Source: Pleurodeles waltl (Eukaryota; Chordata; Amphibia; Caudata; Salamandridae). Taken from it: 64,000 nucleotides of DNA. The translations under genes and the position numbers were made by a program. Under the pieces are notes generated by a model. That model did no database searches. It saw only the letters and a list, made by a program, of their open reading frames with translations, and was not told the origin of the DNA. The DNA lies in contig NC_090447.1 in the NCBI RefSeq assembly GCF_031143425.1, forward strand, positions 132,885,106 to 132,949,105, read 5' to 3'. This document shows positions 23,420 to 34,000 of the stretch, piece by piece. Each line of letters opens with the position of its first letter. Within the stretch, counting starts at the first letter, position 1.

Positions 23420-24475
23420 TTCCCCTTAAACTCCCTCTTTTTTTAAGGGGGTTCCCCCTTTACCACTTCACTCCTTCCCTTTCTTTAGTACCATACATCT
23501 CGTACCCTCCTGCTTTAAGCCCTTTTTCTGCTTTTACTATTTCCCCTTACCACGTTTACATTTCCCCAAAACTTTAGGTCCCATTTACCTCCACTCCTTT
23601 TGCACCTTTCTCCTTCCCAGCCCCTTCATTATAAATAGATAGTCATGTTCTACCCTCACATTTTACTCCTTTTAATTGTACTTTTATTGCTTCTCCCTTC
23701 CACTTCAACGTGTCCCCGTTCTATACTTTCTCCCCCGTTGACCTTTCCCTTTTACTCCCTTTTACTCTTTCATCTTCCTTTCCCTTTCTTCAATGCGGAT
23801 ACATCTTCTACCTTTCCGCTTTGATCATTTTTATTTTTTTTACTCTTGTTACTTCACCCAACCTTTTCTGTGATTCTCTATTCTCTACCCTCCCCCCTGC
23901 ACCCTTTACTCTTCTACTGCCTCTATTTTTATTTAATCCCCATAAATTATTTATCCTTCTGCTTTACTTCGGTTTTTACTACTTACCCTATTCCTTTTAT
24001 GTTACTCCCCTTCCTATACACCCCGTTAACTTCTCCTCCCCTTAGTCACTTCTATCCTTTTACCTTACCTTTCTTTAATATCCGTATGTCTTCTACCCTT
24101 TGCTTTATTCTTTTCTAAGTTTTGCTTTTACTACTCTCCACTACTACGTCTACATTTCCCCATCCTATACCCTCCTATTATTCTCCTTTTTATTTCTGCT
24201 TCTTTTTCTTTAACATCCATAAGTCTTGGTCCCTCCCTCTGTATGTCTTTTATTTTTGCTTTTCCAACTATCCTCTACCCATTTATGTTTTCTCATAGCC
24301 TATACACCTTCCCCTAGTGCTATTCCTCCTTTTGTGCCCTTCTACTCTTTTACCCCCTTTCAATTTCTTTAAGACTCATACATCTTCTTCCTTTCTGCTT
24401 TATTCCTTTCTTAAAAAGTTGTACTTTTAATACTTCCTCCTACCCATCTACATTGCCTCCATCCTATACACTAGG
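23420..24475 (+). repeat. Pyrimidine-rich degenerate tandem repeat, period about 150 bp
   Basis: The plus strand is almost pure C/T punctuated by A. A recognisable phrase, CATACATCTTCTACC...CTGCTTTATTCCTTTT...CTTTTACTACTT, recurs in diverged form at about 23490, 23640, 23797, 23940, 24082, 24218 and 24375. That gives seven copies spaced about 135-160 bp. Predicted Phe/Leu/Pro-rich peptides from this strand are composition artefacts. Confidence 0.7.
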
Positions 24476-25094
24476 GGTACCTGAATGCATGTTGCTTTTG
24501 CATAATAATATGCACATTTTGGAGAAAGTTCGGCAAAATTCTAAATTTTCTCAAGGAATGCAAATCCTGTAATTTAGTGTTATAGTTTAGTATAATTTAG
24601 TATGCTTTATTTCAATGACACATTTCGTACTTAATGCTAATAAAAAATCAATGCTGTGAAAAATGACTGCTCGCATTCTGGTCTTTCCTGTTATTCATTT
24701 TGCCACCAACGCAGTGCAATTTCATGAAGTGGATAAAGGCTTAAATTGGGAATTTCCCATAACAAGGAATTCTTAAAATTATGCAAATCATGATGTCGTA
24801 ATTAAGATTTCACCCAGGCCTGTTGTACATCCTCCCCTCTTACCTAATTAGCTTTCTCATGATGACCTATGAGCTTCCACAAAAACAAACTAATTTTGTG
24901 GAAAAGGCATTTTGTCACTTTGGCATTTCTCGGACATATAGTTTGTCAGTCGGATTTTACCAGGCTGACTTTTCTCATGTTGGAAGATTGTCAAGATGAT
25001 GGCATACCTGTATAAATGTGTGCCCCCGAAGTTTGAAAGCCAGCAAGTGCACACAGTAGAATGCTCTGCGAAGTCTTGGATAGCCCATACACGT

Positions 25095-25690
25095 TCAAAC
25101 TAAGTCCCAGATTTAAAAAGAAAATAAAGGAGCGCAACGCTGCGCCACATTTGGCAGTGCCGCGCTCATTCATTTTCCAAACTCAGAGATGCGCCGTATT
25201 TAATCGAATACGTTGCAGCCCTGTGTTTCCCCCGCGCTAATTTTGCTGGAGAGCACTAACACAGTCACCCTTGCACCAGGGTGCAAGGATGGCTGCTCTG
25301 CAGGGGAGATTGATTTTGTGCAGGAAGGGACACCTTCCTGTACAAAAACAATCTTCAATGGCCTTTTGCTCTTAGTGTGCTGCAGAATGCAGTACACATA
25401 AAAAGAGCAAAAACGAGGAGAAATGAAAGCATTTCTCCTTGTTGCACCCCTGGGGTGGAGTTAGATTCTGGTTCTGCCTCAGGTTTACAAAAACTTGTAA
25501 ATCTGGGGCAGTGTCAAAATGCAATGGGTGTTGCTGTGGCTCCCCCACAGCAACACCCATTGCAGCAACACCCATTGCACGCCCCTTCCAGGCAAAGTGC
25601 TGCGTGTTAAGGGGCCACATTTACAAGGTGGAATTAAGCCACAAAAAGTGGCTCAATGCCACCTTGTAAATAGAGAGCAGTGCATAGCAC
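25095..25690. repeat. TTTACAAG-type repeat with inverted segments
   Basis: The segment contains paired inverted words: TTGCACCAGGGTGCAA, GGTTTACAAAAACTTGTAAATCTGGGG, GCAATGGGTGTTGCTGTGG/CCACAGCAACACCCATTGC, and ACATTTACAAGGTGG/CCACCTTGTAAATA. This is foldback organisation typical of a MITE family related to that at 16531. Its right side abuts the hAT start at 25691. Boundaries are approximate. Confidence 0.5.
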
Positions 25691-26280
25691 CATTGGCGGC
25701 CCGTCCTTTAGGGCGGAGGGGTCACGCCCCCCCACCTTTTGCCCCCCATGAAGAATGTCTGTCAGGCTGAACAAAGGTCAGCCTGACAGACACTCTTCAT
25801 GTTCAAGTCAGGCAGCCAGGAGCAGACATGCACGATTTGCGCAGACCCCTGGCTGCCTGAGCTGAACTTTGCTGGGCTGAGGAGATCACAGCTCCTATGC
25901 GCGTGACCTCCTCAGCCCAGCAAATGTGCCTCGAGGCCCTCCCCTGGGTGCAGAGGAAAGCGTCACCAATTGACACTCTCCGTGGGTGCTTCAGTTTAAG
26001 TCCTGAAGTGCCCAGGGCGAGTGTCAATCAGTGACACTTCGTCACAGAGTGGGGTGGTGTCAGCAGTCTCACTGACCCCATCCCACTCTGTGACGAGGCT
26101 GGGACTGCTGCCTTCCCTCATTGGCTGACCTAAGGTCAGCCAGGGAGGAAAGGCAGCAGTCCCAACCCTCCTGGGACCTGGAGGCCGAAGGTAAGTGTGT
26201 GTCTCTGTGTATGTGTGTGATGTTTCAAATTGAATGTTTGGTGCGTGTGTGCATGTTTGAATGGTATGAATGATGTTAAT
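25691..26280. mobile_element. hAT-type element fragment (3' end missing)
   Basis: It begins CATTGGCGGCCCGTCCTTTA and aligns by eye with the hAT copy at 19515 across the first ~45 bases (shared TTAGGG(C/T)GGAGG). The interior has long palindromes, for example GTCTGTCAGGCTGA/TCAGCCTGACAGAC near 25757-25795 and GGTCAGCC/GGCTGACC near 26126-26140. No right terminus or octamer duplication was found; TG-rich DNA follows and then the truncated LTR at 26283. Confidence 0.6.
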
Positions 26281-27664
26281 GTGAATATTTATCTAAACAA
26301 AACAAGACCAAAACGACAAAAATCCACCATACACAAGTCAAGTTATCAATTAAAAATCAAAAAGAGTCTTTAAGTACTTCTAAATACACACAAGCGCTGC
26401 TAGAGTGAAAATGTACCTGGTGCGCGTCAAAAATAACCCCGCACGGGCGGGTGTGCGTCAAAAATAACTCCGCACAGCGGTACGTGAGTTGAAAATCCAA
26501 CCGCACGATGATCCGAAAATCCCGCATCGCAGGTTGTGATCTCCCAGCCTCAGTCAGCGATGCTACGCGTCGTTTCTCCTGCTCCGTGCGTCGAGTCTTT
26601 GGTCGTGTTTCCTACGAGCGTCGTTTCTCAGCTGCGGACCCGGCGGCGCGTCGTTTTTCTCAGCCGCAGTTCGGATTCCCGTCAATCTTTTCCCCGCACG
26701 CCGCTCTGTGTGTGGATTTTCTTGTCTTTAGGCTGACAGCTTCTCCTTTCAGGGTCCCAGGAACTGGATGAGCACCCAGGACAGAGTGGGAGTCTGTCCA
26801 GAGACTTCAGGTGCTGGCAGAGAGAAGTATTTGCTGTCCCTGAGACTTCAAACAACAGGAGGCAAGCTCTAGATCAAGCCCTTGGAGATTTCTTCTCAAG
26901 ATGGAAGGCACACAAAGTCCAGTCTTTGCCCTCTTACTATGGCAGAAGCAGCAACTGCAGGGTAGCTCCACAAAGCACAGTCACAGGCAGGGCTGCTCTT
27001 CTTCCTCAGCTATTCAGCTCTTCTCCAGGCACAGGTTCCTCTTGGTTCCAGAAGTGTTTCTAAAGTCTGTGGTTTTGGGTGCCCTTTTTATACCCAATTT
27101 CTCCTTTGAAGTAGGCCTACTTCAAAGTAAAGTCTCTTTGGAATGTGAAATCCTGCCTTGCCCAGGCCAGGCCCCAGACACTCATCAGGGGGTTGGAGAC
27201 TGCATTGAGTGAGGGCAGGCACAGCCCTTTCAGGTGTGAATGACCACTCCTCCCCTCCCCCCTAGCACAGATGGCTCATCAGGATATGCATGCTACACCC
27301 CAGCTCCCTTTTTTGTCACTGTCTAGTGTGAGGTGCAACCAGCCCAACTGTCATACTGACCCAGACAGGGAATCCACAAACAGGCAGAGTCACAGAAATG
27401 GTATAAGCAAGAAAAGGCTCACTTTCTAAAAGTGGCATTTTCAAACACACAATCTTAAAATCAACTTTACTAAAAGATGTATTTTTAAATTGTGAGCTCA
27501 GAGACCCCAAACTCCGCATGTCCATCCGCTCCCAAAGGGAATCTACACTTTAATCAGATTTAAAGGTAGCCCCCATGTTAACCTATGAGAGGGACAGGCT
27601 TTGCAACAGTGAAAAACGAATTTAGCAATATTTCACTGTCAGGACATATAAAACACATTACTAT

Positions 27665-28224
27665 GGGGGTCATTCTGACCCCGGCCGGCGGCGGAAGCCG
27701 CCGGCCTGGCTGGAACCGCCAGAATACCGCTGCGCGGTCAAAAGACCGCCGCAGGTATTCTGGGTTTCCCGCTGGGCTGGCGGGCGACCGCCAGAAGGCC
27801 GCCCGCCAGCCCAGCGGGAAACACCCTTCCATGAGGATGCCGGCTCCGAATGGAGCCGGCGGAGTGGAAGGGGTGCGACGGGTGTAGTTGCACCCGTCGC
27901 GATTTTCAGAAAATCATGGTGGGGCCCTGTTACGGGGGCCCCTGCAGTGCCCATGCCATTGGCATGGGCACTGCAGGGGCCCCACGACACCCCATACCGC
28001 CATCCTGTTCCTGGTGGCCAAAACCGCCAGGAACAGGATGGCGGTATGGTGGTCGGAATCCCCCAGTGCAGCGGAAAACCGGCGGTACACCGCCGGTTTT
28101 CCGTTTCTGACCGTGGCTGTACCGCCGCGGTCAGAATGCCCAAGGGAGCACCGCCAGCCTGTTGGCGGTGCTCCCGCGGTCGTTGGCACTGGCGGATTTT
28201 ACCGCCAGGGTCAGAATGACCCCC
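27665..28224. mobile_element. GC-rich serial-hairpin MITE, copy 2, TAT duplication
   Basis: The ends GGGGGTCATTCTGAC and GTCAGAATGACCCCC match copy 1 (14487-15115). TAT flanks both sides (27662-27664 and 28225-28227). The internal stem-loops occur in the same order as in copy 1: CTGGGCTGGCGGGC, GCGACGGGTG, the CTGCAGTGCCCATGCC stem, CCGCCATCCTGTTCCTGG, ACCGGCGGT and the terminal CACCGCC stem. Its length is 560 bp against 629. It is inserted in the old LTR. Open frames of up to 194 codons here are palindrome artefacts. Confidence 0.9.
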
Positions 28225-29053
28225 TATATGTCCTACCTTAACCATACACTGCACCCTGCCCTTGGGGCTACCTAGGGCCTACCTTAGGGGTGTCTGACAT
28301 CTAAGAAAAGAGAAAGTTTAGGCCTGGCAAGTGGGTACACTTGCCAAGTCGAATTTACAGTTAAAACTGCACACACAGACACTGCAGTGGCAGGTCTGAG
28401 ACATGATTACAGAGCTACTTATGTGGGTGGCACAACCAGTGCTGCAGGTGATGACGCAGAAATGAAGGTTTTACATTTATTAGCGCTTAAACGTAGTGCC
28501 GCAATAATCAAGTGTGACTTTAATCGAACGAATAAAGATTGTACGGGGACAAATGTGCCCTCAGAGTAGTTTGCCAACAATTATAAGCGTGCTTTATATA
28601 ACTTGATGTATTAGAATTGCACGAATCTGACATAATCGTAAACGTGTGCTATGATTTGCTTGTTTGAAATGTTTTAGCTTAGCATAACTTTAGTGGAGGC
28701 TTTGGCCTAGTTGCCTGTCTCACGATTTTGATGCTCGTGTTTTTCCAACGTGCTAATAAAAGTGTATTCTTGCTTGAAGCTGTACTTTTCCACTGAGATC
28801 GTTCACATGCTTATCTTTAAGGTTTCGTGCCAGCCTGGCATCTTCTTCTTTGCTCCAAGGTCAATCTGCAGGTGCAGACAATGGACGCTCTGAAAGTGAG
28901 TTAATTGGTAAAATATGTTGCAACTTACGTACCCGACTTCAAGGATAATGTATGCTTAGGTAGAAGCTTGAGAACTGTAGTTTTTGATTGGACAATTTGA
29001 AGCCAACCTATGAACCCTCCAATGGAAGACCCTACTGGATTTGAACTGTTGTC

Positions 29054-29061
29054 TATTTAAA
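29054..29061 (+). promoter_or_regulatory. Candidate TATA box of the 5' LTR
   Basis: TATTTAAA lies 605 bp into the LTR. Transcription would begin near 29085 if spacing is standard. The same box is kept in the 3' LTR at 41293, so that copy could in principle fire outward into the flanking DNA. Confidence 0.5.
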
Positions 29062-29782
29062 CCAGGTGCACGAGAGGAAAGCAGCCATTATTGGACATTA
29101 CCAGCCATTGCCCGCCATTTTGCAGGACTTTGCAGCTATTATGGCCCACCTTGCTGCGACGCCATTTTGAAAGAGACTCTGATGCTTTCTCTAATCGAGA
29201 GAAAGAGACTTTAAGTAATTCTCGCCCTAGAGACTTTAAATTTGATTCGTCCCTTTGCATGAAGTAGTAGGCTATCTTGCCGCCGTGAGGCAATTGCCCC
29301 GTCCACCCTGCCCCTTTGCCCCCGTCCCATGCTGATCGAATCCGGTACCTGTGAGACGAAGACTTCCTTGAATGCTGATTGAATTTGGTAAATATGAAAG
29401 GAAATTGTACAATTGCATTGTGTTCTTTTTAGGTAACCAACTGCTGATTTTTGATAAGAGCCCTAGTTAGGAGTTTTCTAAATTAATGTTGCTAAATTGT
29501 TTTTGCATGAAGCCCCACATGCCGATGCTAATTTGAGGTTAGATGAGGAATCATTGTTGCACGATGCAATTTGAGACCTTGTTGTGCTGACCAATGTATG
29601 CAATTAGTTCATTACAGATTATAGTTTTAGTGATTTGCATTGCTATTATCGAATGCATTGTTATTCAAATGCTGCATAGATTGCATCTGTTTCGCCGTTA
29701 TGGACAGCTATTAATGTTCATTTACATATATCATTTGGTGTTGAGACACATTTATATTGTGCTAGCTTTGCTAATATAGGGA

Positions 29783-29807
29783 AATAAATTCATTAACTTT
29801 GAATAAA
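29783..29807 (+). terminator. Candidate poly(A) signals in the 5' LTR
   Basis: Two AATAAA hexamers (29783-29788 and 29802-29807) are followed by GTGTGGTTATT, a GT/T-rich element. This is the usual layout of a retroviral R-region polyadenylation site. The 3' LTR lacks this segment, so transcripts of this copy would have to use the U3 hexamers near 40770 or 40994, or flanking signals. Confidence 0.5.
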
Positions 29808-30036
29808 CTGGTGTGGTTATTCATGACCGAAAGGTCATGGTTCGCCGAAATGTATTCTGGATTAATTGTGAAATGTTATGTTGATCAGGGTATTGCCTAT
29901 GTTCGTTATTGATTATTGATCTGATTAAATTGATTGATCTCGGGTGAAGAGAGTCCCACTTGGTCAAAAGATTCATCGGCCTAAAGATCGTCCAAAATAC
30001 AGGTAAATTATTAGTATTGAACGCTCTATCAGTATA

Positions 30037-30055
30037 TGGTAGCAGAGGACGGTTT
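30037..30055 (+). other. Primer-binding site for initiator tRNA-Met
   Basis: The sequence TGGTAGCAGAGGACGGTTT is complementary to the 3' end of vertebrate initiator tRNA-Met (…CCATCCTCTGCTACCA) at all but one position (C for T at base 14). It begins with the required TGG and lies just after the CA that ends the LTR. This tRNA would prime minus-strand DNA synthesis. Initiator Met is common in Ty1/copia and Ty3 elements but not the usual primer of gamma- or epsilonretroviruses. Confidence 0.8.
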
Positions 30056-30305
30056 AGACTTTTGGGACCCCGCTCGAGAGGTATATGGTGTTGAATTAGA
30101 TTTTTCTTGGGTAAAACAGATTGAGAAAATGATGATGGGCTAAGTCCCCCGCGACTTTCCCGGGATCTCGGAGCTTGCGAATGGAGAGAATGGAGGTGTG
30201 AGATCAGCGTTGGCGGTACTAGTGATGGTATGAGTGAAGTTAGGATTTTGCGCTTGCACAGCTTATTGCCGCAGATTGTTTGAAAAGGTTGCGAGGATTT
30301 TAGAG

Positions 30306-30415
30306 AATAGCGGAGGTGCGACTCCGAGTGTAGGAGTAGGGAAGTCGTCGAACTTCATAGAAAATAGCGGAGGTGCGACTCCGAGTGTGAGAGTAGGGAA
30401 GTCGTCGAACTTCAT
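30306..30415 (+). repeat. 57-bp tandem duplication in the ERV leader
   Basis: Two copies of a unit beginning AATAGCGGAGGTGCGACTCC and ending GTCGTCGAACTTCAT lie head to tail (30306-30362 and 30363-30415). They differ only by a few bases. This is in the untranslated leader between primer site and gag, where packaging signals normally reside. Confidence 0.85.
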
Positions 30416-31085
30416 GTGCATGTGGCGCTTTGTGCAGAAAAAGGTCCAAGTGGTTGTTGTTGTTGAGACGGGCCCTGCGAGGTCAAGAGACTCCGGAGTA
30501 TGTTGAAAAGTGTATGAGACACTTGTTTTATGTTGTGGTCTGGTCGGTTTAGTAGGTTGACCGGGCGTGGTCAACGAGTCGGTACGTGTGTTAAGGGAGT
30601 GAAAGAAAACTTCGACTTCGGGCTTTGACAAAATTCTAAGTGCACTAGAATAGATCATTGACAAGTTGAGAGCAGAGTCTGCGGGTCAGATTTGCTTGCG
30701 AAAGTGGGGACCGAGAAAGATGGAATAACTGCCGAGGCTAGTGAAAAATCCCTAAGGTCCTGAAGCGATTGTGTTACCCTTCCTGTAGTAAACCGACAGA
30801 TCTGTTTTATTATTATTTTTTTTTGGTAGCTCGCGATACATGCCAGAAGTTGTTACGAGAGGAGCCGAGTGAAGGAGGACAAACCGCGAGGCTTTGTCAG
30901 CCGCAGTGTGTGTGAGTGTGACGTCACTAGGAGCCGCGCTGGGATAGGTTGGTTGCAGAGAAGGGTCGCGCACGGATTGGACGCAGTCCGTGGGGCTCGA
31001 TTGGAAGGGGAAAGGCAAGCGAAGAGTATTCCGGGAATTAAAGTCACTTATTGATTACAAACTTTGTGAAATAAAAGACGAGAAA

Positions 31086-34000
31086 ATGAAATTTTTTAAA
31101 GCATTAAAGAGTGCGATGAAGGGGGAGTCTTACATTAAAGCGAGCGTAGGAGAGGAGACGCCGCCCGAAGGTACACCAGCTTACATTGTAATGGAGGAAA
31201 AAGGGGTTGCTCCGTGCCTTTGGCTAAAACAATGGCACAAGTTGACAGAGAAACATGGGAGCGTAGCGTTCCCGATCCATGGGACATTCAATATAAGGAT
31301 CCTAGAGAATTTGAGATTCGCGATGTACGACATGAAGGTACCTCCAAGGCCAGCACAGTTTGAGGCTCTAGCGATTTGGGAACTAATGGCTAGACAGCAA
31401 CAGCAAAATAAGTTCGAGACCAGGATAAGAAAGGTAGAAAAGACACTAGCGGACGCTAGGTGGGATAATGCACAGAAGGTGTGGAGGTCAGATGTATTGC
31501 AGGGGATAAAATTATTTCCCGCAATTACTAAGGAAGAAGAGGCGACAGGCAAGAAAGTTACCTGTAAGACAAACAGGAGGTGTTCCAAAGATAGAGAGGA
31601 CGAGGAAAAGTTAAGGAGAGAAGAGGAGTTAGAGGATGAGGAGTTAATCATGCAATTGCTGAACGACCGTCCTCCACCTTATGCAGAGAGTGGACGAGGT
31701 CCAAGTACCAGTTCTGCCCCTCAGGCACCGGTACAGAATAATGAAACTCCGAGTTCAGAAACGCCATCGGGATCTAAGGACCCGAGTTTACTGTTCACCC
31801 CGCAGATACCGCAGGTTAGGAGAATATATCCAGATGTGCCTATATTGAAACCAGCAGAAAATGATCAGCCGCAGGTCCCAAGGTACTACAGCAGTGACAA
31901 CAGTACGGGAATGATCATAGATCCAACCGTAATGGGAGTACAGAATGGTCGCAACCCAACATTGGCACAAGCTGAATCAACTCAGTTTTTGATGCCTCAA
32001 AAGCAGATGCAGGGGGGAACCGCACATGCTCAGATGACTGGGAGTCAGACGGGCATGCCGGCAATGATGACCCATAATGTGGGAATGAACATGCCTCAGA
32101 ACTTAGGGAATGGACAGAACCCAGATGCGATATCCCTACCCATTACTGTAGGTCCACCGGTACCTTTGTACGTTCAGCCTAACTCAGGTATGAGCGGTCA
32201 AGGATCAATGGTGCAGAATGGGATGGAAAGGAGGTGCATAGAACACACTCCAGAGACAACTCCGATAGCGGCTCTGCCAATTGGATCTGGGTCCTTGATG
32301 GAGTTCAGTCCCATATGTGTTCAGTCAACAGTGGTGAGGTCGAGTCCCCCACTGGTGATACCGCTGTCATCGAATACTGAAAAGCTGCCGCAACCATCAA
32401 TGGCAGTCGATGTGAATGCTACACTGATGGGGCTGAATGCACAACAGCTGACACAGTGGTTCAACAGTCTGAATTCCACACAAAGCACAGCCAGTGGGAA
32501 GGGAGAAGAGGACTATCTGAATAGGGTCAGGTTGAACATGGAAGCAGAAGAATTGGTGGAAGGAACTATGGGTGTGAATAGGTTAGAGTCCTACTCGGAA
32601 GAAGAGCTGAGGTATCTATGTCCCAGGATTACGAGAGAAGTGAACAAGGTACATAGAAGGTTGCAAGAAATAGCTGACAAAAACGGGGTTGAGATAGACA
32701 AGACAAAACACTTGAGCAGGAGCTATAGATCGGATTTCGGGACCACAGACTTTGAACACATGAGGTCAGCAGGCATGAAGACACACCTTAGAGAATTGCT
32801 GCAGAGTGCGCAAGTGTGGAGGTGCTTAGACAAATGGGAAAGCAGATGGGTAAAGAGAAAGGAAAAGAGGAAAGACAGTGTCCCAGAGCACAACGAGAAA
32901 AGACCACAGAGTAGTGATGCAATAACCATGTTACCAATGAGGGAGACAGCAGGGGGAAAATTAGTACATGTACCGTGGCACAGGAGCGACATTCAGTCTT
33001 TTACGGATGATTTTCCCAAACTGAGAGAGAAACCGATTGAATGGTATCAACAGACTGATAGGTTTGTGAAGCTTGCAAAATGTCTTTGGGAAGACCTGAA
33101 CACCCTCTTTGAGATTGTGGTTCCGGCAGATTTGTGGGAAGACTGTAAAAGGGCTGTAGGTTGGCCGACAAGTGAACCAGAGAGAGACAGGGATACAGGT
33201 GCACCATCACCTATGGTGATGAGCTTGTACTATAAGGTGATTGAGAATTTGAAGACGAAGGTTGCAGCGAAAAATGTGGATTGGCAGAAGATTGATCGAA
33301 CTGCCCAAGAGGCTAAAGAGTCGATTCATGGTTACTATGAGAGGTTGTTGAAGGCGTTCAAGAACTACAGTGGCACGGAAACTATAGAGGCGAAGGACAT
33401 GCTTCATTTTGTGTTTAGATTTGTGGAAGGGCTGAGACCAGAGATAAGTCAGATGATAAAGACGCATTTGATTTGTTGGCAGTCGAAACCGATTGATGAG
33501 GTGTTGAATTATGCGAAATACTGTAGCGACGAAATTGAAGTGAAACAGAAAAGGTTGAAGGAGAAAGTGATGGTGATGCAACCTAAAGCAGCTCAGACAG
33601 GTCTGCAAGGTTTGCAAGGGTTGCAAGGGTTCCAACAGCAGATACCGCAGCCGCAGCCGCAGGGAAATATGGTGTTTCAGCCACAGGCGAGAGGCAGAGG
33701 CAGAGGAGGTTTTGGGAGTAATGGTCCGGATTTGAACACTGTTGTGATTCCGAATGGTGTGCAGGCAATGAAAAAGGTGATGCCGTGTCACGTGTGCGGA
33801 ATCGTCGGTCATTGGAAACGCGAGTGCCCGATGGTGGTGCAGGAAGGTGCAGGTGTTGGTCAGCAAAACAATGATGTCAATGCATTCCAGACAATGAGGG
33901 GACCGAAAATGAGAGGTCCAAACCCAAATTTTCAGACCATAAATCAGCTGCAGGGATTACAGCCCATGCAACCGCAGCAGATGCAGATGCCCCGTATGCA

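Larger units (their letters stand above)
28449..30031 (+). repeat. 5' LTR of the ERV
   Basis: It starts TGATGACGCAG, directly after the broken target GTGCTGCAGG. I place the end at the CA at 30030-30031, five bases before the primer-binding site, giving about 1583 bp. A TATTTAAA box lies at 29054 and AATAAA signals at 29783 and 29802, which fit a U3-R-U5 layout with a long R of roughly 700 bp. Two further AATAAA words (28531, 28755) sit in U3. The first 850 bp are duplicated at 40688-41537; the remaining ~733 bp have no 3' counterpart. An alternative, an 850-bp LTR ending at 29298, is less likely because no primer site follows there. Confidence 0.8.

Noticed and set aside
23710..24118. Hydrophobic Phe/Leu-rich frames resembling membrane proteins
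   Set aside because: Artefact of the pyrimidine-rich tandem array.
25200..25401. Overlapping frames on both strands near a CTGCAGAATGCAG palindrome
   Set aside because: Product of foldback repeat structure; no protein similarity.
27670..28254. 194-codon minus-strand frame rich in Gly, Arg and Pro
   Set aside because: It lies in a palindromic GC-rich MITE. Similar frames appear on both strands and in the sister copy at 14487-15133, as expected of hairpins without stops rather than of a gene.
28449..29298. Reading the LTR as a simple 850-bp repeat ending at AATTGCC
   Set aside because: No primer-binding site follows 29298, while a near-perfect initiator tRNA-Met site and upstream poly(A) signals place the LTR end near 30031. 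Kept as an alternative in the LTR entry.
30990..31085. GTG-led upstream extension of gag beginning with Gly-Leu
   Set aside because: It would supply a Gly2, but needs a non-AUG start in poor context; the first ATG at 31086 is the simpler start.
33207..33866. 219-codon minus-strand frame opposite gag
   Set aside because: Antisense shadow of the retroviral gag frame; His/Leu-rich with no family resemblance.
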